The notes below the pieces were generated by a model, which worked only from the letters and a program-made list of their open reading frames with translations, did not search any database and was not told where the DNA came from. Shown here piece after piece: positions 7,666 through 14,635 of a stretch of DNA of 14,635 bases (the first letter of the stretch is position 1; each line of letters begins with the position of its first letter). Both the position numbers and the translations under genes were made by a program. This stretch comes from Pseudomonadota bacterium (GTDB lineage: Bacteria > Pseudomonadota > Alphaproteobacteria > Sphingomonadales > Sphingomonadaceae), in the NCBI GenBank assembly GCA_023416515.1, contig JAEZHP010000120.1:1-14635 (forward strand). Direction: 5' to 3'.

Positions 7666-9325
7666 AGGCTGGGCACCTTTCAGATCTGTGAGGGCTTTGG
7701 TCCTTGATTTGTCTAGTGACAGCGTGGTCGATCCGGATAGTACGCAGTGTAGGACGCGGCCTACCAGACGCCCAGTCCATTGCCATTTGGGCTGCCAACG
7801 CGGCTGCCATAGCTGGCGCGGCAATGCTATATGGCAAGAACGGGGCCTCGCCGCACGCCGCCGGAGCAACAATCAGCTGCTGCTTATGCAGGATTGGGTC
7901 GAACCGCCAGGGCTCGCGCAGGTTTGGCCGAAGGCATTTGTAACAGGCGGTGTCGACGGTACCGGTCAAGATGCCTTGGGCTGCTGCTCCGTTCCCAAAT
8001 AGCCAGATATGGATGGCACACGGCGCCGACCGCCCCGAGACTCGTGCTTTAACAAAGGTGTCGTTGAGGGTTGCCGACAGAGCCTCCTCACCAGTAGCGT
8101 CTATCACGAGATCGGCGCCGGAGAGGTGCCCGAGCATACGAACAGCGTCTCCAGTGATGGGAAGGATTGTGCTGTCGGGAAACAGCCGCAGCAGTTCCTC
8201 CCGGCACGCTTCGGCCTTGTTTTGGCCGACATGCATTACACCGAGAAGGTGTCGCCCAATGTTGCCTGGGGCCAAAAGCTGATTGTCGATCAGCGTCAGT
8301 GAGCCGCCATCATAGCCACCTCCAGAATGGGCAAGAAATTTCGCTAAATGCCCCCCAATGGTTCCGCAGCCGACCACGACGATACGCTTTCCGGCCAAGC
8401 CTCGTCCGCCATTTAAGTTCCTTGTCACGATGAACTCCGGATCCACGCGTATACCAGAGAGCCTTGTCAAACTGATGCGTGCCGCATCCCTTCGCAAAAA
8501 TTTGGCGAATGCCTGAGGGCGCGTAGCTGCAATCTTGAGATCAACCGGGATCTCGAGGATAGCCCCAACTGTGCCGTTTGCTCCTCGTATGCACAGGACC
8601 GGTTGATCGGCACGATGAAGATCTGCGGCGGCCGACAGCAGCCCTTCGCCCAAGCCTGGTTCAACGGCGTCACCCCATTGCACGAGTTCAGCCAACGTAT
8701 TTGGCTGCCTCTGTCCCCTTTTGAAAGTAAGTAAACTTCTACAGCGAACAATCTTAGCCTTTCTCGCTGTTTGCTTCACCTCACGTAGATCACTTTCATT
8801 CAATGCAAATGGTTTCAAGGCGGAATCACTATCAGCAAGCAATACCCGCAGTGCTCCCCCTGACGCCGGTATCTTGTAAAGGGCTGCTGCTTGCGAGGAA
8901 TTCTGCCGCAAATCGACGTAAACGATGTCGCCCCACCAATGCTGTGGAAATTCGGCTTCCACTTCCCCAATGATGTTCCGATGGCTGACTATGCGTTCTA
9001 AACCGCGGCGAGCCAGTTCTAAGCATATCGCGACCGAGCCAGCGACATCGTATCTGTCCAACACCAGCAGCCCCGATTGAGCGTAGCAGACCTTCCCCTC
9101 CTCTTCCACATGGGCAACGGCATCTCCCAAGTCTGTTGGGGGAACGACGTGCAGATTGGGAAGTTGGAGGAACTCGGCGTCGGCAAACGTAATCGCGACT
9201 GATAGTGTACGACCAGCAGCTTGAAGTTTGCCGATGAAGCGGTGCTGCTGCACCACTGAGCGGTCTCGTTTAAAGCCAGCTGCTCGCATAGCACGGTGCA
9301 GCACGGCGGCGCGGTCGTCCTCCAT
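7649..9325 (-). CDS. cap2: Cap2, E2-E1 fusion conjugating enzyme of type II CBASS
   Basis: The 558-residue protein has an N-terminal E2-like domain, with PNLHVVPP (56-63) and the probable catalytic Cys80 in EEGKVCYAQSGLLVLD. A linker/adenylation-associated region follows. The C-terminal ThiF/E1 domain has the Rossmann loop VVVGCGTIGGHLAKF (316-330), NIGRHLLG with Arg358 and Lys370, VIDATGEE (407-413), CxxC pairs for zinc (461/464 and 551/554) and the likely E1 catalytic Cys491 (PAACGEAPF). Cap2 adenylates the CD-NTase C-terminus, passes it to its cysteines and attaches it to a target, which raises cyclase activity. The ATG at 9325 shares its A with the CD-NTase stop (TGATG), so the two are translationally coupled. 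GC content is intermediate between the flanks and the AT-rich genes to the left. Confidence 0.9.
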   Translation of the reverse strand: MEDDRAAVLHRAMRAAGFKRDRSVVQQHRFIGKLQAAGRTLSVAITFADAEFLQLPNLHVVPPTDLGDAVAHVEEEGKVCYAQSGLLVLDRYDVAGSVAICLELARRGLERIVSHRNIIGEVEAEFPQHWWGDIVYVDLRQNSSQAAALYKIPASGGALRVLLADSDSALKPFALNESDLREVKQTARKAKIVRCRSLLTFKRGQRQPNTLAELVQWGDAVEPGLGEGLLSAAADLHRADQPVLCIRGANGTVGAILEIPVDLKIAATRPQAFAKFLRRDAARISLTRLSGIRVDPEFIVTRNLNGGRGLAGKRIVVVGCGTIGGHLAKFLAHSGGGYDGGSLTLIDNQLLAPGNIGRHLLGVMHVGQNKAEACREELLRLFPDSTILPITGDAVRMLGHLSGADLVIDATGEEALSATLNDTFVKARVSGRSAPCAIHIWLFGNGAAAQGILTGTVDTACYKCLRPNLREPWRFDPILHKQQLIVAPAACGEAPFLPYSIAAPAMAAALAAQMAMDWASGRPRPTLRTIRIDHAVTRQIKDQSPHRSERCPACALHS

Positions 9326-10542
9326 CAGCCCGAGGTGGTCCGAGGCACAGTGGGTGCTGCCAATGGTGTAGGTTTATAAGACAGTACTTTCGCCTCCTCT
9401 GTCATTGGTATGACGAGAGAAGTATCATTGGGAATGCGTGTACCAAGGGCTGATATTAGCAGAGACAGTGCTCCAGTCGAATCAGTCGGTCCCGTCAGTG
9501 CCTGCCGCACCATTTTGGCAAAGGATTTCGCTGCGGAGACGATTTCATTACGCTGAGCATCGTCCCAACCATCATCAAGGAACTGGTCTGCGATGACAGG
9601 ATTTTCAATGCGATTTGACAATAGGTCAGGTAGACGTTCGGCAACGGTAAGCAGTGCAAAATCGTCACGCATCGGAGACAAAATGCCATCCACGTCATCA
9701 AAGGCATCCACGATGCAACGCATAATCGCAATAGACGAAAGTGGAGAAGTTGTCCACGTATGGTCGCGCCAAGCTTTGATATATCGGCAGATTCGTCTCA
9801 GCTGCGGGCCATGGTCCGCAACGGCATTGGTGAACCAGGTTTCGATCTTACGCGGATCAGACTCTTTCCATCCTTCCTCACGGTGTGCTAGCATGAGTTC
9901 GTCTTCACGCAACTCACGATAAACCCTATTGGGTAGATCGATGGCATCGATCTCAGAGGCAACGATGGACTCCATAGCCATCGCCTTCTCAACCAGTTCC
10001 ACAAACTGTTCATCAGGAATGGCATACAAGGGCAGATCAATGTGTGCTTTTTTAGACAGTACTACCCTTACGCAAGTGATCTTGTCGCGCCGCAGCTTCC
10101 AGCCGTTCTCTTCACAGACCGGCTCTAGAATCTTCTCGACGGCGGTGAAGTAGCCATTGCTCGCAATGATCGGGTGGCGAGTTCCGCCAGCGGAGATAAA
10201 GGAAGTCGGTAGGTAAACGCCATCATCCACATCAATTTCTTGTGGGGGCGTTTGGGCCGGGCTATTGATAGTGTGATAGGCGAAGCTGCCCTGCATATGA
10301 AACTTGGGACTGAGTGCAATCGGCCATGCGATATTTCCGCCAAGAAAGCGGCGCTCGAACAAGTCTTGCTTCTGGATTACCCCGCCCAAATTGCGAAAGC
10401 CAGTGCGCAGGGCTTCCCGGATTACATCGCGCGCGCGCCTTAGGTCATCCCGTTCGGCATCGGTCAGCGTGATCGCAGCCAAAAAATCATTTCCCTCAGG
10501 CGCGTCATGGAAGACGCGATGAGCATTGCGGACGAGCTTCAA
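9325..10542 (-). CDS. cdnA: CD-NTase (cGAS/DncV-like nucleotidyltransferase) of type II CBASS
   Basis: With the chosen start it has 405 residues. GSFAYHTIN (85-93), then EIDVDDGVYLP (102-112) carrying the first two metal-binding acids (D104, D106), and HIDLPLYAIP (167-176) with the third (D169) form the nucleotidyltransferase active site. REDELMLAHREEGWKESDP (212-230) is the DncV-type helical-lobe block. The style matches clade A, the DncV group, but clade and product (a cyclic dinucleotide such as cGAMP in DncV) are inferences. The C-terminus is a proline-rich tail ending TTSG, suitable for Cap2 adenylation. The start is uncertain: TTG 10542 follows GGGGG at a normal distance and gives an N-terminus (KLVRNAHRVFHDA) like its relatives, whereas ATG 10590 or 10722 adds cysteine-rich or relic-derived sequence. 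It is the first gene of the cdnA-cap2-cap3 run. Confidence 0.88.
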   Translation of the reverse strand: MKLVRNAHRVFHDAPEGNDFLAAITLTDAERDDLRRARDVIREALRTGFRNLGGVIQKQDLFERRFLGGNIAWPIALSPKFHMQGSFAYHTINSPAQTPPQEIDVDDGVYLPTSFISAGGTRHPIIASNGYFTAVEKILEPVCEENGWKLRRDKITCVRVVLSKKAHIDLPLYAIPDEQFVELVEKAMAMESIVASEIDAIDLPNRVYRELREDELMLAHREEGWKESDPRKIETWFTNAVADHGPQLRRICRYIKAWRDHTWTTSPLSSIAIMRCIVDAFDDVDGILSPMRDDFALLTVAERLPDLLSNRIENPVIADQFLDDGWDDAQRNEIVSAAKSFAKMVRQALTGPTDSTGALSLLISALGTRIPNDTSLVIPMTEEAKVLSYKPTPLAAPTVPRTTSG

Positions 10543-10576
10543 TTTACAGCCCCCGTTACGGCACCGATAGTGGCTA

Positions 10577-10597
10577 CAACATAACCACATGATGTTG
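10577..10597. promoter_or_regulatory. Inverted repeat upstream of the CD-NTase gene
   Basis: CAACAT (10577-10582) and ATGTTG (10592-10597) form a perfect 6-bp inverted repeat with a 9-base spacer. It lies 35-55 bases upstream of the likely start. It could be an operator, but a repeat this short can occur by chance. I see no convincing -35/-10 pair beside it. Confidence 0.2.
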
Positions 10598-10675
10598 AAC
10601 AAAAGGTTAAGCTGCGTACTAAATCTTTGATATCTAAGTATTCTTGCGTTGGGTTCTGCTGCTAAAGCTGTGTAG

Positions 10676-10801
10676 CTAAACCAAAACGAATGCGGTCCAG
10701 ACGATGGTAAGGTGGTCGGCATCGTGTCTGTCGTAGCGAGTCGTCACGCTACCGAACTGCTTCAGCTTCCCAATCAAGCGCCAACGATATCCTGGGCAGC
10801 T
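10676..10801 (-). pseudogene. IS5-family transposase, C-terminal scrap
   Basis: The frame contains YRWRLIGKLKQFGSVTTRYD, followed by RHDADHLTIVWTAFVLV and a TAG at 10676. This matches the '(ie)r.f.klK.frrvaTRYdk....fla...ia...' tail of IS5-group transposases, except that the usual catalytic Glu position (NxIER) is eroded. There is no recognisable sequence upstream towards 10873. It marks the right edge of the defence genes. The remainder of 10802-11011 shows nothing I can name. Confidence 0.55.
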
Positions 10802-11011
10802 ATAGTCTAGATTCTCCGGAGGGCGGTGCGTCTGGGGGTATCGGTGCGATGCGCTTGCCGCGCAAAACCTCATGCAGCCGCGCGGCTAAGTATGTACTAC
10901 CAGCGCTCTAAGCGTTTGGCTGCCAGTCAGGCCGACTACGTTTGTCGATGCGTAGATTACAGAGCTGGTTGAAAGCGGGCCAAGGCAGTGGCGGAACTTG
11001 GCGGGCACGTG

Positions 11012-12016
11012 TCAGGGGAAGGGCCCATAGACACGGAAGGCGGCTCGACTGGTCAGGGGGTGGATCGCGCCAGCAGCCACGGCGCGGGCGATCAAATGGC
11101 GACTGGCGGCGGTCGACAAGCCAGAGCGCTGCGCCAGGATGGCTCCGGTCACCGCCGGCGCTTCGGTCAGCAGGTCTGCGACCAAGCCGCCGCGCCCGGT
11201 GGAGCGCGCCGGCTTCAGGGCTTGGTGCAGGCGCTCATGGGCTGTGCTCAGCCGGCCATGCAGCGCCAACCCGACCTCCGCGGCGCGCCGGCAGGCCTCC
11301 AGCCAGGCGATTATCGTATTCTCGTCAGCGAGCAGACGGTCGGGCCAGTAGCGGCCGAGGTGCCCGCGGAACCCGAGGGCGGGGAACAGGACCGGGCCGG
11401 CGGTCGCACCGAGCCGAACGAGCAGCTGCGGCACCAGGGCGCGGCCGACAGCGCCACCAACCGCGTTTGCGCAGCCGCTGGCCGACCAGTGGCCGAGGAA
11501 GCCGCCGGCGGCGATCAGCGGCGGCAGGTCGTGCCAACGGGCCATCGCCTCCGGCGTCAGCGCCTGGACCAGGGCGGCGCGGGCGGCGGCGGGGTCCGGC
11601 ACCGCGATCAGGCTGGGCGGCAGCCGCTCCTGCAGGAGGCCGGCGGCGATCTCGCCGGGCCGGCCCTTGAGGCGCAGGCGGGCGGCGGCGGCCAGGCGGT
11701 TGGCGGTGAAGAGCTGCCGGGGGTGGCGGGCGGTGACGGCGCGCAACAGACGCAGGATGCCGGCGGCGAGGGCGACGCGGTCGACTCCCTTGACGGCGCG
11801 CTCCGCGTCGGCCGCCAGGGCGCCGACCGCCTGCAGGCGGAGCTCGTCGGCGTCGACCGCGATGGCGTCGAGGGCGGCAGAGGCGGCGGCCTCCTCGAGC
11901 AGCAGGTGGGCAAGCCAGCCGCGGCGCACGGCGGGCGGGGCGGCGGCCAGCCGGTCGTCGAGCCGAGCCAGTCGGTCGACCGCCGCCGACAGGACGGGGT
12001 CTGCAGAGCCGACCAC
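11012..12016 (-). CDS. DUF1612/helix-turn-helix-like protein (RHE_PE00001 type)
   Basis: This 334-residue, alanine-rich protein uses a GTG start at 12016; no in-frame start lies just upstream and no clear ribosome-binding site is visible. The N-terminus, VDRLARLDDRLAAAP (13-27), followed by a LLLEEAAASAALD block and a long helical middle, ends in a winged-helix-like segment (about 280-330: ILAQRSGLSTAASRHLIARA ... AFRVYG). That is the layout of the plasmid-borne rhizobial DUF1612-plus-HTH family, which resembles Fic-associated or partition-region regulators of unknown function. The DNA-binding C-terminus suggests a regulator. GC-rich codon use matches the right flank and not the defence island. 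It starts only 55 bp from the transposon end at 12071, so its native promoter may have been displaced. The assignment rests on pattern recall. Confidence 0.55.
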   Translation of the reverse strand: MVGSADPVLSAAVDRLARLDDRLAAAPPAVRRGWLAHLLLEEAAASAALDAIAVDADELRLQAVGALAADAERAVKGVDRVALAAGILRLLRAVTARHPRQLFTANRLAAAARLRLKGRPGEIAAGLLQERLPPSLIAVPDPAAARAALVQALTPEAMARWHDLPPLIAAGGFLGHWSASGCANAVGGAVGRALVPQLLVRLGATAGPVLFPALGFRGHLGRYWPDRLLADENTIIAWLEACRRAAEVGLALHGRLSTAHERLHQALKPARSTGRGGLVADLLTEAPAVTGAILAQRSGLSTAASRHLIARAVAAGAIHPLTSRAAFRVYGPFP

Positions 12017-12070
12017 CGCGGAGGGCTCAGGGGTTTCGACAACCTTAGTATGATTTCCGGGACACTCAGG

Positions 12071-12244
12071 TGTAGCGGTCCGAGATCATCGACGGCCGGA
12101 CCCGAGATTCTGAGCGATTCCGGGACCGGATTGGCTGAGACGGGAAGCGGGTTCCGGCCCACATTCAGTGAGACGGGACCCGCGCTGCTTGAGACGGACC
12201 CGAGATCATGGGCGCCGGACCACAATCCGTGAGACGAGACCCGG
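12071..12244. repeat. Transposon-end repeats (probable transposase-binding sites)
   Basis: TGAGACGGGAAGCG (12136), TGAGACGGGACCCG (12169), TGAGACGGACCCG (12190) and TGAGACGAGACCCGG (12230) are four copies of one motif; a looser copy starts at 12111. CCGAGATCAT occurs exactly at 12080 and 12200, each within a longer similar block. Repeats at one end of a TniAB-type element normally bind the transposase. The outer limit at 12071 (TGT) is inferred. Confidence 0.6.
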
Positions 12245-13216
12245 TCAGAGGGGAAGTCCGGCAGCCTGCATCTGCTGGGTCAATTCCTGCGCCCGGACAC
12301 CGCCCAATTCCCCGCGCAAGAACTGGCGGATCTCCGCCGGCTTGGCGCTGAATTGGTCGGCCAGGGAGCGTACGCTGTAGCCGTGGCGGGTGAGCCGCGG
12401 CTCCAGGTCGTCAAGCTGACGCGACAGGATGCTCTCGACCACCTGGACCGTGACCGGACGGTCCCCGATCCGGTACGCTTCCTCGAACGCGAGGGTCAGG
12501 TGCTGCTCGATCTGAAGCGGGGTCTTCAGGCGGCTGGCCAGCAGGTCCACGGCCGCCGTCTCGATCAGGTCGCCGATGTTGATGCCCTCGCCGGCGCAGC
12601 GTGCGAGGAGCCAGCGGATGTAGGCGAGCTGGTTCCCCGCCATGCCGTCGAACTCGAACACCACCGAGCGGTAGCCGATCTCCTCCATGGTCGGGCGCCG
12701 GAGGTCGTTCCGGAGCTTGGGATGCCCCACCAGCACGACGGACAGCATGCCGCCGCCATCGGCCACCACCTCCATCAATCGCTTCAGACCGATCAGCGTC
12801 TTGCCGTGCAGGTCGTGGGCCTCGTCCACGAACAGAGCCACCGGCTTGCGGCCGCGCCGTACGAGCTGCTGCAGTTCACGCTCCCGCTTCTCGCCGAGGG
12901 TCGGAATCTTCGGGTCCTTGTCTGGGGAGAGGTCATGGAACAGCGCGGTGATGAGGGTGGGGATGGTGGTGCGGTCCTTGTCCACCGACAGGCTCTTCGA
13001 CACCGTGACGCGCCCGTCGCGGATCAGTTCGTCCTGGATGCGGCGGAGCAGCACGGTCTTGCCGCTGCCGACGACGCCGGCGACCGCCACCAAGCGGCCG
13101 GCCAGGATGGAAGCCTTCACATCCTTGATGAGCTGGCGGTGATGGTCGGTCTCGTAATACCCGGCCATCAGCAGGTCCCGGTCCAACTTGAAATGCTCCA
13201 TGACCTCCGTCAGCAT
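12245..13216 (-). CDS. AAA+ ATPase, TniB/ExeA-like transposition partner
   Basis: This 323-residue protein has a P-loop GVVGSGKT (47-54), Walker B VALFVDEAH (126-134), and a sensor-1-like VVLVGHPKL just after residue 160. These mark an AAA+ ATPase of the TniB/TnsC/IstB-ExeA group, which assists target choice and activates the transposase. The C-terminal third (RQLDDLEPRLTRHGYSVRSL...) looks like a helical, DNA- or partner-binding extension. ATG 13216 lies behind a purine-rich GGAGGGGGAGGGG and overlaps the transposase stop by 7 bp (ATGCTGA), so the two are coupled. The gene ends at 12245, directly next to the end repeats. The reading frame is intact. Confidence 0.85.
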   Translation of the reverse strand: MLTEVMEHFKLDRDLLMAGYYETDHHRQLIKDVKASILAGRLVAVAGVVGSGKTVLLRRIQDELIRDGRVTVSKSLSVDKDRTTIPTLITALFHDLSPDKDPKIPTLGEKRERELQQLVRRGRKPVALFVDEAHDLHGKTLIGLKRLMEVVADGGGMLSVVLVGHPKLRNDLRRPTMEEIGYRSVVFEFDGMAGNQLAYIRWLLARCAGEGINIGDLIETAAVDLLASRLKTPLQIEQHLTLAFEEAYRIGDRPVTVQVVESILSRQLDDLEPRLTRHGYSVRSLADQFSAKPAEIRQFLRGELGGVRAQELTQQMQAAGLPL

Positions 13217-14635
13217 GCCCCTCCCCCTCCCGTCCGCTGCCTGAAGTACGCCCGCACCTTCGTCAGCACTTCATTCTTGGCCAGGGTCTCCCGCACCAGC
13301 GCGTCGATCCAGGCCCGGTCTTCGGCCGATAACTTCGCCAACGCCAAGCCGATCTCGCCGGCGATCGCGCGTTTGGCCGTGATGATGTCGGGAAAGGCCA
13401 GGGTGCGGTAGGGATCCGGGTCGGCGAACGCCACCTTGGGAGCCGGTGCAGTGACGGGCGGCGGCAGAGGCGCGGTGCCGCCGTCGAGAGTCGCGCGCGG
13501 CAAGCCGATGCGCTCCGCCAGCTCGGCCACCCGGTCGGCCCGTTCTTCGGATTTGGTCTTCTGGTGCTTGCGGTATTTGTGCAGCGGGATGGGGCCGCCG
13601 ACCGGACCATAGGGGCCATACCGCCGGTCGCCGTGCTCGACGTAGAGTTCCTGGTCGAACAGGCCCCACCAGAGCACCACGTCTTCGCCGGCCAGGTCCG
13701 GATCGACTTCATAGGCGACGCCCTCCACGGTGATGCGGGTGTCGATGCCGACTTTGCGCCGCTCCGGTTCCCGTGCGAAGGCGCAGAACCGATCCCAGGC
13801 GCACATTTCGCGATAGCCCTTCTCCGGCAGGTGCCGGGCCCAATCCTCAATGCGGCTGTGCGGCTCGGACCGGTGATCCTGGGCGTTGTAGCGGACGAGG
13901 TAGCGGCGCAGCCACAGGTTCGCCTCCGCCTCGTCCTGCGGTTCGTGGAAGTGGTAGAGCGTCTCATGGACGTCCTTGACGGTGCGGAACGGCCGCTCGA
14001 CCTTGCCCTTCGACCGGGCGGTGGTGCGCCGGCCGTCGCTCCCCGCCGGCAGATGGGTCATCACCTTGACGCCCAGGCAGGCCATGACGTTCTGGAAGAC
14101 ACGGCTGCGGGTCACCGGGCCGTTGTCCATGTAGATCGCTTCGGGGATGCCCTGGAACGGCATGTCCTCCTCGGGTTTCGCCGCCATGGCATTGTAGAGG
14201 AAGCGCAGGGCCGACTCCGCGTCCTCGCCATAGACGCACCGGTACTCCTGGTACACAGTGCCGCTGCGGTCGTCGGCGACGCTGAACAGCATCAGCGTGG
14301 GTGCTCCCCGGCCGGGCTCGATCCAGAGCGGCTGCTTGACGTGCTTCAGGTCCGACGGGCTCATGTCGAACTGCCACAATTCGTTCGACCGTCGCGCCTG
14401 GAACCGCACGGCCGCCGGCGCGCGGGTCACCCTGGCGTAGTCCAGTCCCCAGGCGCGCAGATACCGGTTCACCGTGGTTTTGTGCAGCGTGCCCGGCGCC
14501 GGCTGCACCAGCCCCTCCGGGGCCTCGACCCCATGCTCCTCCATCAACCGGATCGCCTGCACCGTCGAAAGATGGCGCCCCTTCCTGTTGGTGGTCCGCA
14601 GCTTCAAGGCGGCGACGATCTCGCAATAGCGCTCC
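13210..14635 (-). CDS. DDE transposase, TniA-like (partial, N-terminus outside window)
   Basis: The frame is open at the right edge: codons before the possible TTG at 14607 read ERYCEIVAA, so the gene begins outside. About 475 residues are visible. The retroviral-integrase fold carries D (WQFDMSP), D (AIYMDNGP) and E (SKGKVERPFRTVKD), roughly 80 and 43 residues apart, the catalytic triad that cuts and joins DNA ends. A Mu-transposase-type C-terminal beta-barrel follows (TVEGVAYEVDPDLAGEDVVLW). The C-terminus GLALAKLSAEDRAWIDALV...RTGGGGAC reaches the stop at 13210 and overlaps the ATPase gene. The reading frame is undamaged. This is transposition machinery with no visible link to the CBASS genes. 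Confidence 0.87.
   Translation of the reverse strand, partial: ERYCEIVAALKLRTTNRKGRHLSTVQAIRLMEEHGVEAPEGLVQPAPGTLHKTTVNRYLRAWGLDYARVTRAPAAVRFQARRSNELWQFDMSPSDLKHVKQPLWIEPGRGAPTLMLFSVADDRSGTVYQEYRCVYGEDAESALRFLYNAMAAKPEEDMPFQGIPEAIYMDNGPVTRSRVFQNVMACLGVKVMTHLPAGSDGRRTTARSKGKVERPFRTVKDVHETLYHFHEPQDEAEANLWLRRYLVRYNAQDHRSEPHSRIEDWARHLPEKGYREMCAWDRFCAFAREPERRKVGIDTRITVEGVAYEVDPDLAGEDVVLWWGLFDQELYVEHGDRRYGPYGPVGGPIPLHKYRKHQKTKSEERADRVAELAERIGLPRATLDGGTAPLPPPVTAPAPKVAFADPDPYRTLAFPDIITAKRAIAGEIGLALAKLSAEDRAWIDALVRETLAKNEVLTKVRAYFRQRTGGGGAC

Larger units (their letters stand above)
12071..14635 (-). mobile_element. Two-gene Tn552/Tn5053-like transposon, left end (continues past the window)
   Basis: A DDE transposase and an AAA+ ATPase are arranged head to tail with a 7-bp overlap. 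They are followed by a 170-bp terminal region full of repeated motifs that ends with TGTAGC at 12071. This is the architecture of TniA-TniB type elements. The right end is outside the window, so completeness and target duplication cannot be judged. Confidence 0.6.

Noticed and set aside
7666..7872. N-terminal extension of Cap3 from the ATG at 7872
   Set aside because: The added 69 residues lie entirely inside the cap2 coding region, are Arg/Trp-rich and unlike the family. GTG 7665 gives a normal Cap3 length and a short overlap.
5561..10801. The two IS5-like scraps (5561-5655 and 10676-10801) as halves of one element split by the island
   Set aside because: Both are on the minus strand, but the left scrap is the central part and the right scrap is the C-terminal part. 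A split minus-strand gene would have its N-terminal side at the higher coordinates, so the order is wrong.
10988..12232. Long plus-strand open frame (414 codons) opposite the DUF1612-like gene
   Set aside because: It is Gly/Arg/Gln-rich low-complexity translation with no domain, antisense to a better-supported gene, and it runs into the transposon-end repeats.
12353..13411. Plus-strand open frame opposite the AAA+ ATPase gene
   Set aside because: The minus-strand frame has clear Walker A and B motifs; the plus-strand protein has none.
1..14635. tRNA, rRNA or CRISPR array
   Set aside because: No cloverleaf-like sequence, rRNA-like block or regularly spaced repeat-spacer pattern was seen. The only repeats are IS ends, the small-gene relics and the transposon-end array.

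Overview
The window looks like a GC-rich alphaproteobacterium, probably of the Azospirillum/Rhodospirillales type. This rests on the last 40 codons of a gyrB gene at the left edge (ending NALKVSNLDV), the strongly GC-rich flanks, and the insertion-sequence and DUF1612-type families present. Genus is an inference. The middle of the window (about 3.5-10.6 kb) is visibly poorer in G+C, most of all from 3.5 to 7.2 kb, and is bordered on both sides by broken mobile elements. It reads as a horizontally acquired defence island.

Layout, left to right. Positions 2-124: gyrB 3' end (+), then a hairpin terminator. 330-586: a frameshifted XRE-type regulator (-). 725-2547: a complete but decayed IS1182-family element with about 53-bp imperfect inverted repeats and a 6-bp target duplication (CTCTGT); its transposase carries two frameshifts and one nonsense codon. 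2543-3489: relics of a small unrecognised gene, an IS256-family transposase (N-terminal third) and an IS701-like transposase (C-terminal end). 3556-5451 (-): a 631-aa protein joining a phosphoribosyltransferase-like domain to a C-terminal DisA_N/DAC-type cyclase-like domain. 5452-6114: an IS5-like scrap and a second copy of the small relic. 6115-6858 (-): a Cap15-like two-helix membrane effector. 7168-10542 (-): cap3, cap2 and a DncV-like CD-NTase. 10676-10801: an IS5-type C-terminal scrap. 11012-12016 (-): a DUF1612/helix-turn-helix-like gene. 12071 to the right edge: the end of a two-gene transposon with repeated end motifs, an AAA+ ATPase and a DDE transposase that runs out of the window.

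How the genes work together. The CD-NTase, Cap2 (E2-E1 fusion) and Cap3 (JAMM protease) form the core of a type II CBASS antiphage system, with overlapping or touching reading frames. The CD-NTase is expected to make a cyclic oligonucleotide after phage sensing, Cap2 to attach its C-terminal glycine to a target, and Cap3 to reverse this. The Cap15-like protein is the likely nucleotide-gated membrane effector; it lies 3' of cap3 behind a 500-bp-scale gap (310 bp from cap3) with a promoter-like sequence of its own. The most unusual component is the PRTase-DAC fusion downstream on the same strand: a second potential nucleotide-signal enzyme, of a different fold from the CD-NTase, beside the same effector. 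Whether it belongs to the CBASS locus or is an independent defence gene cannot be decided from sequence alone.
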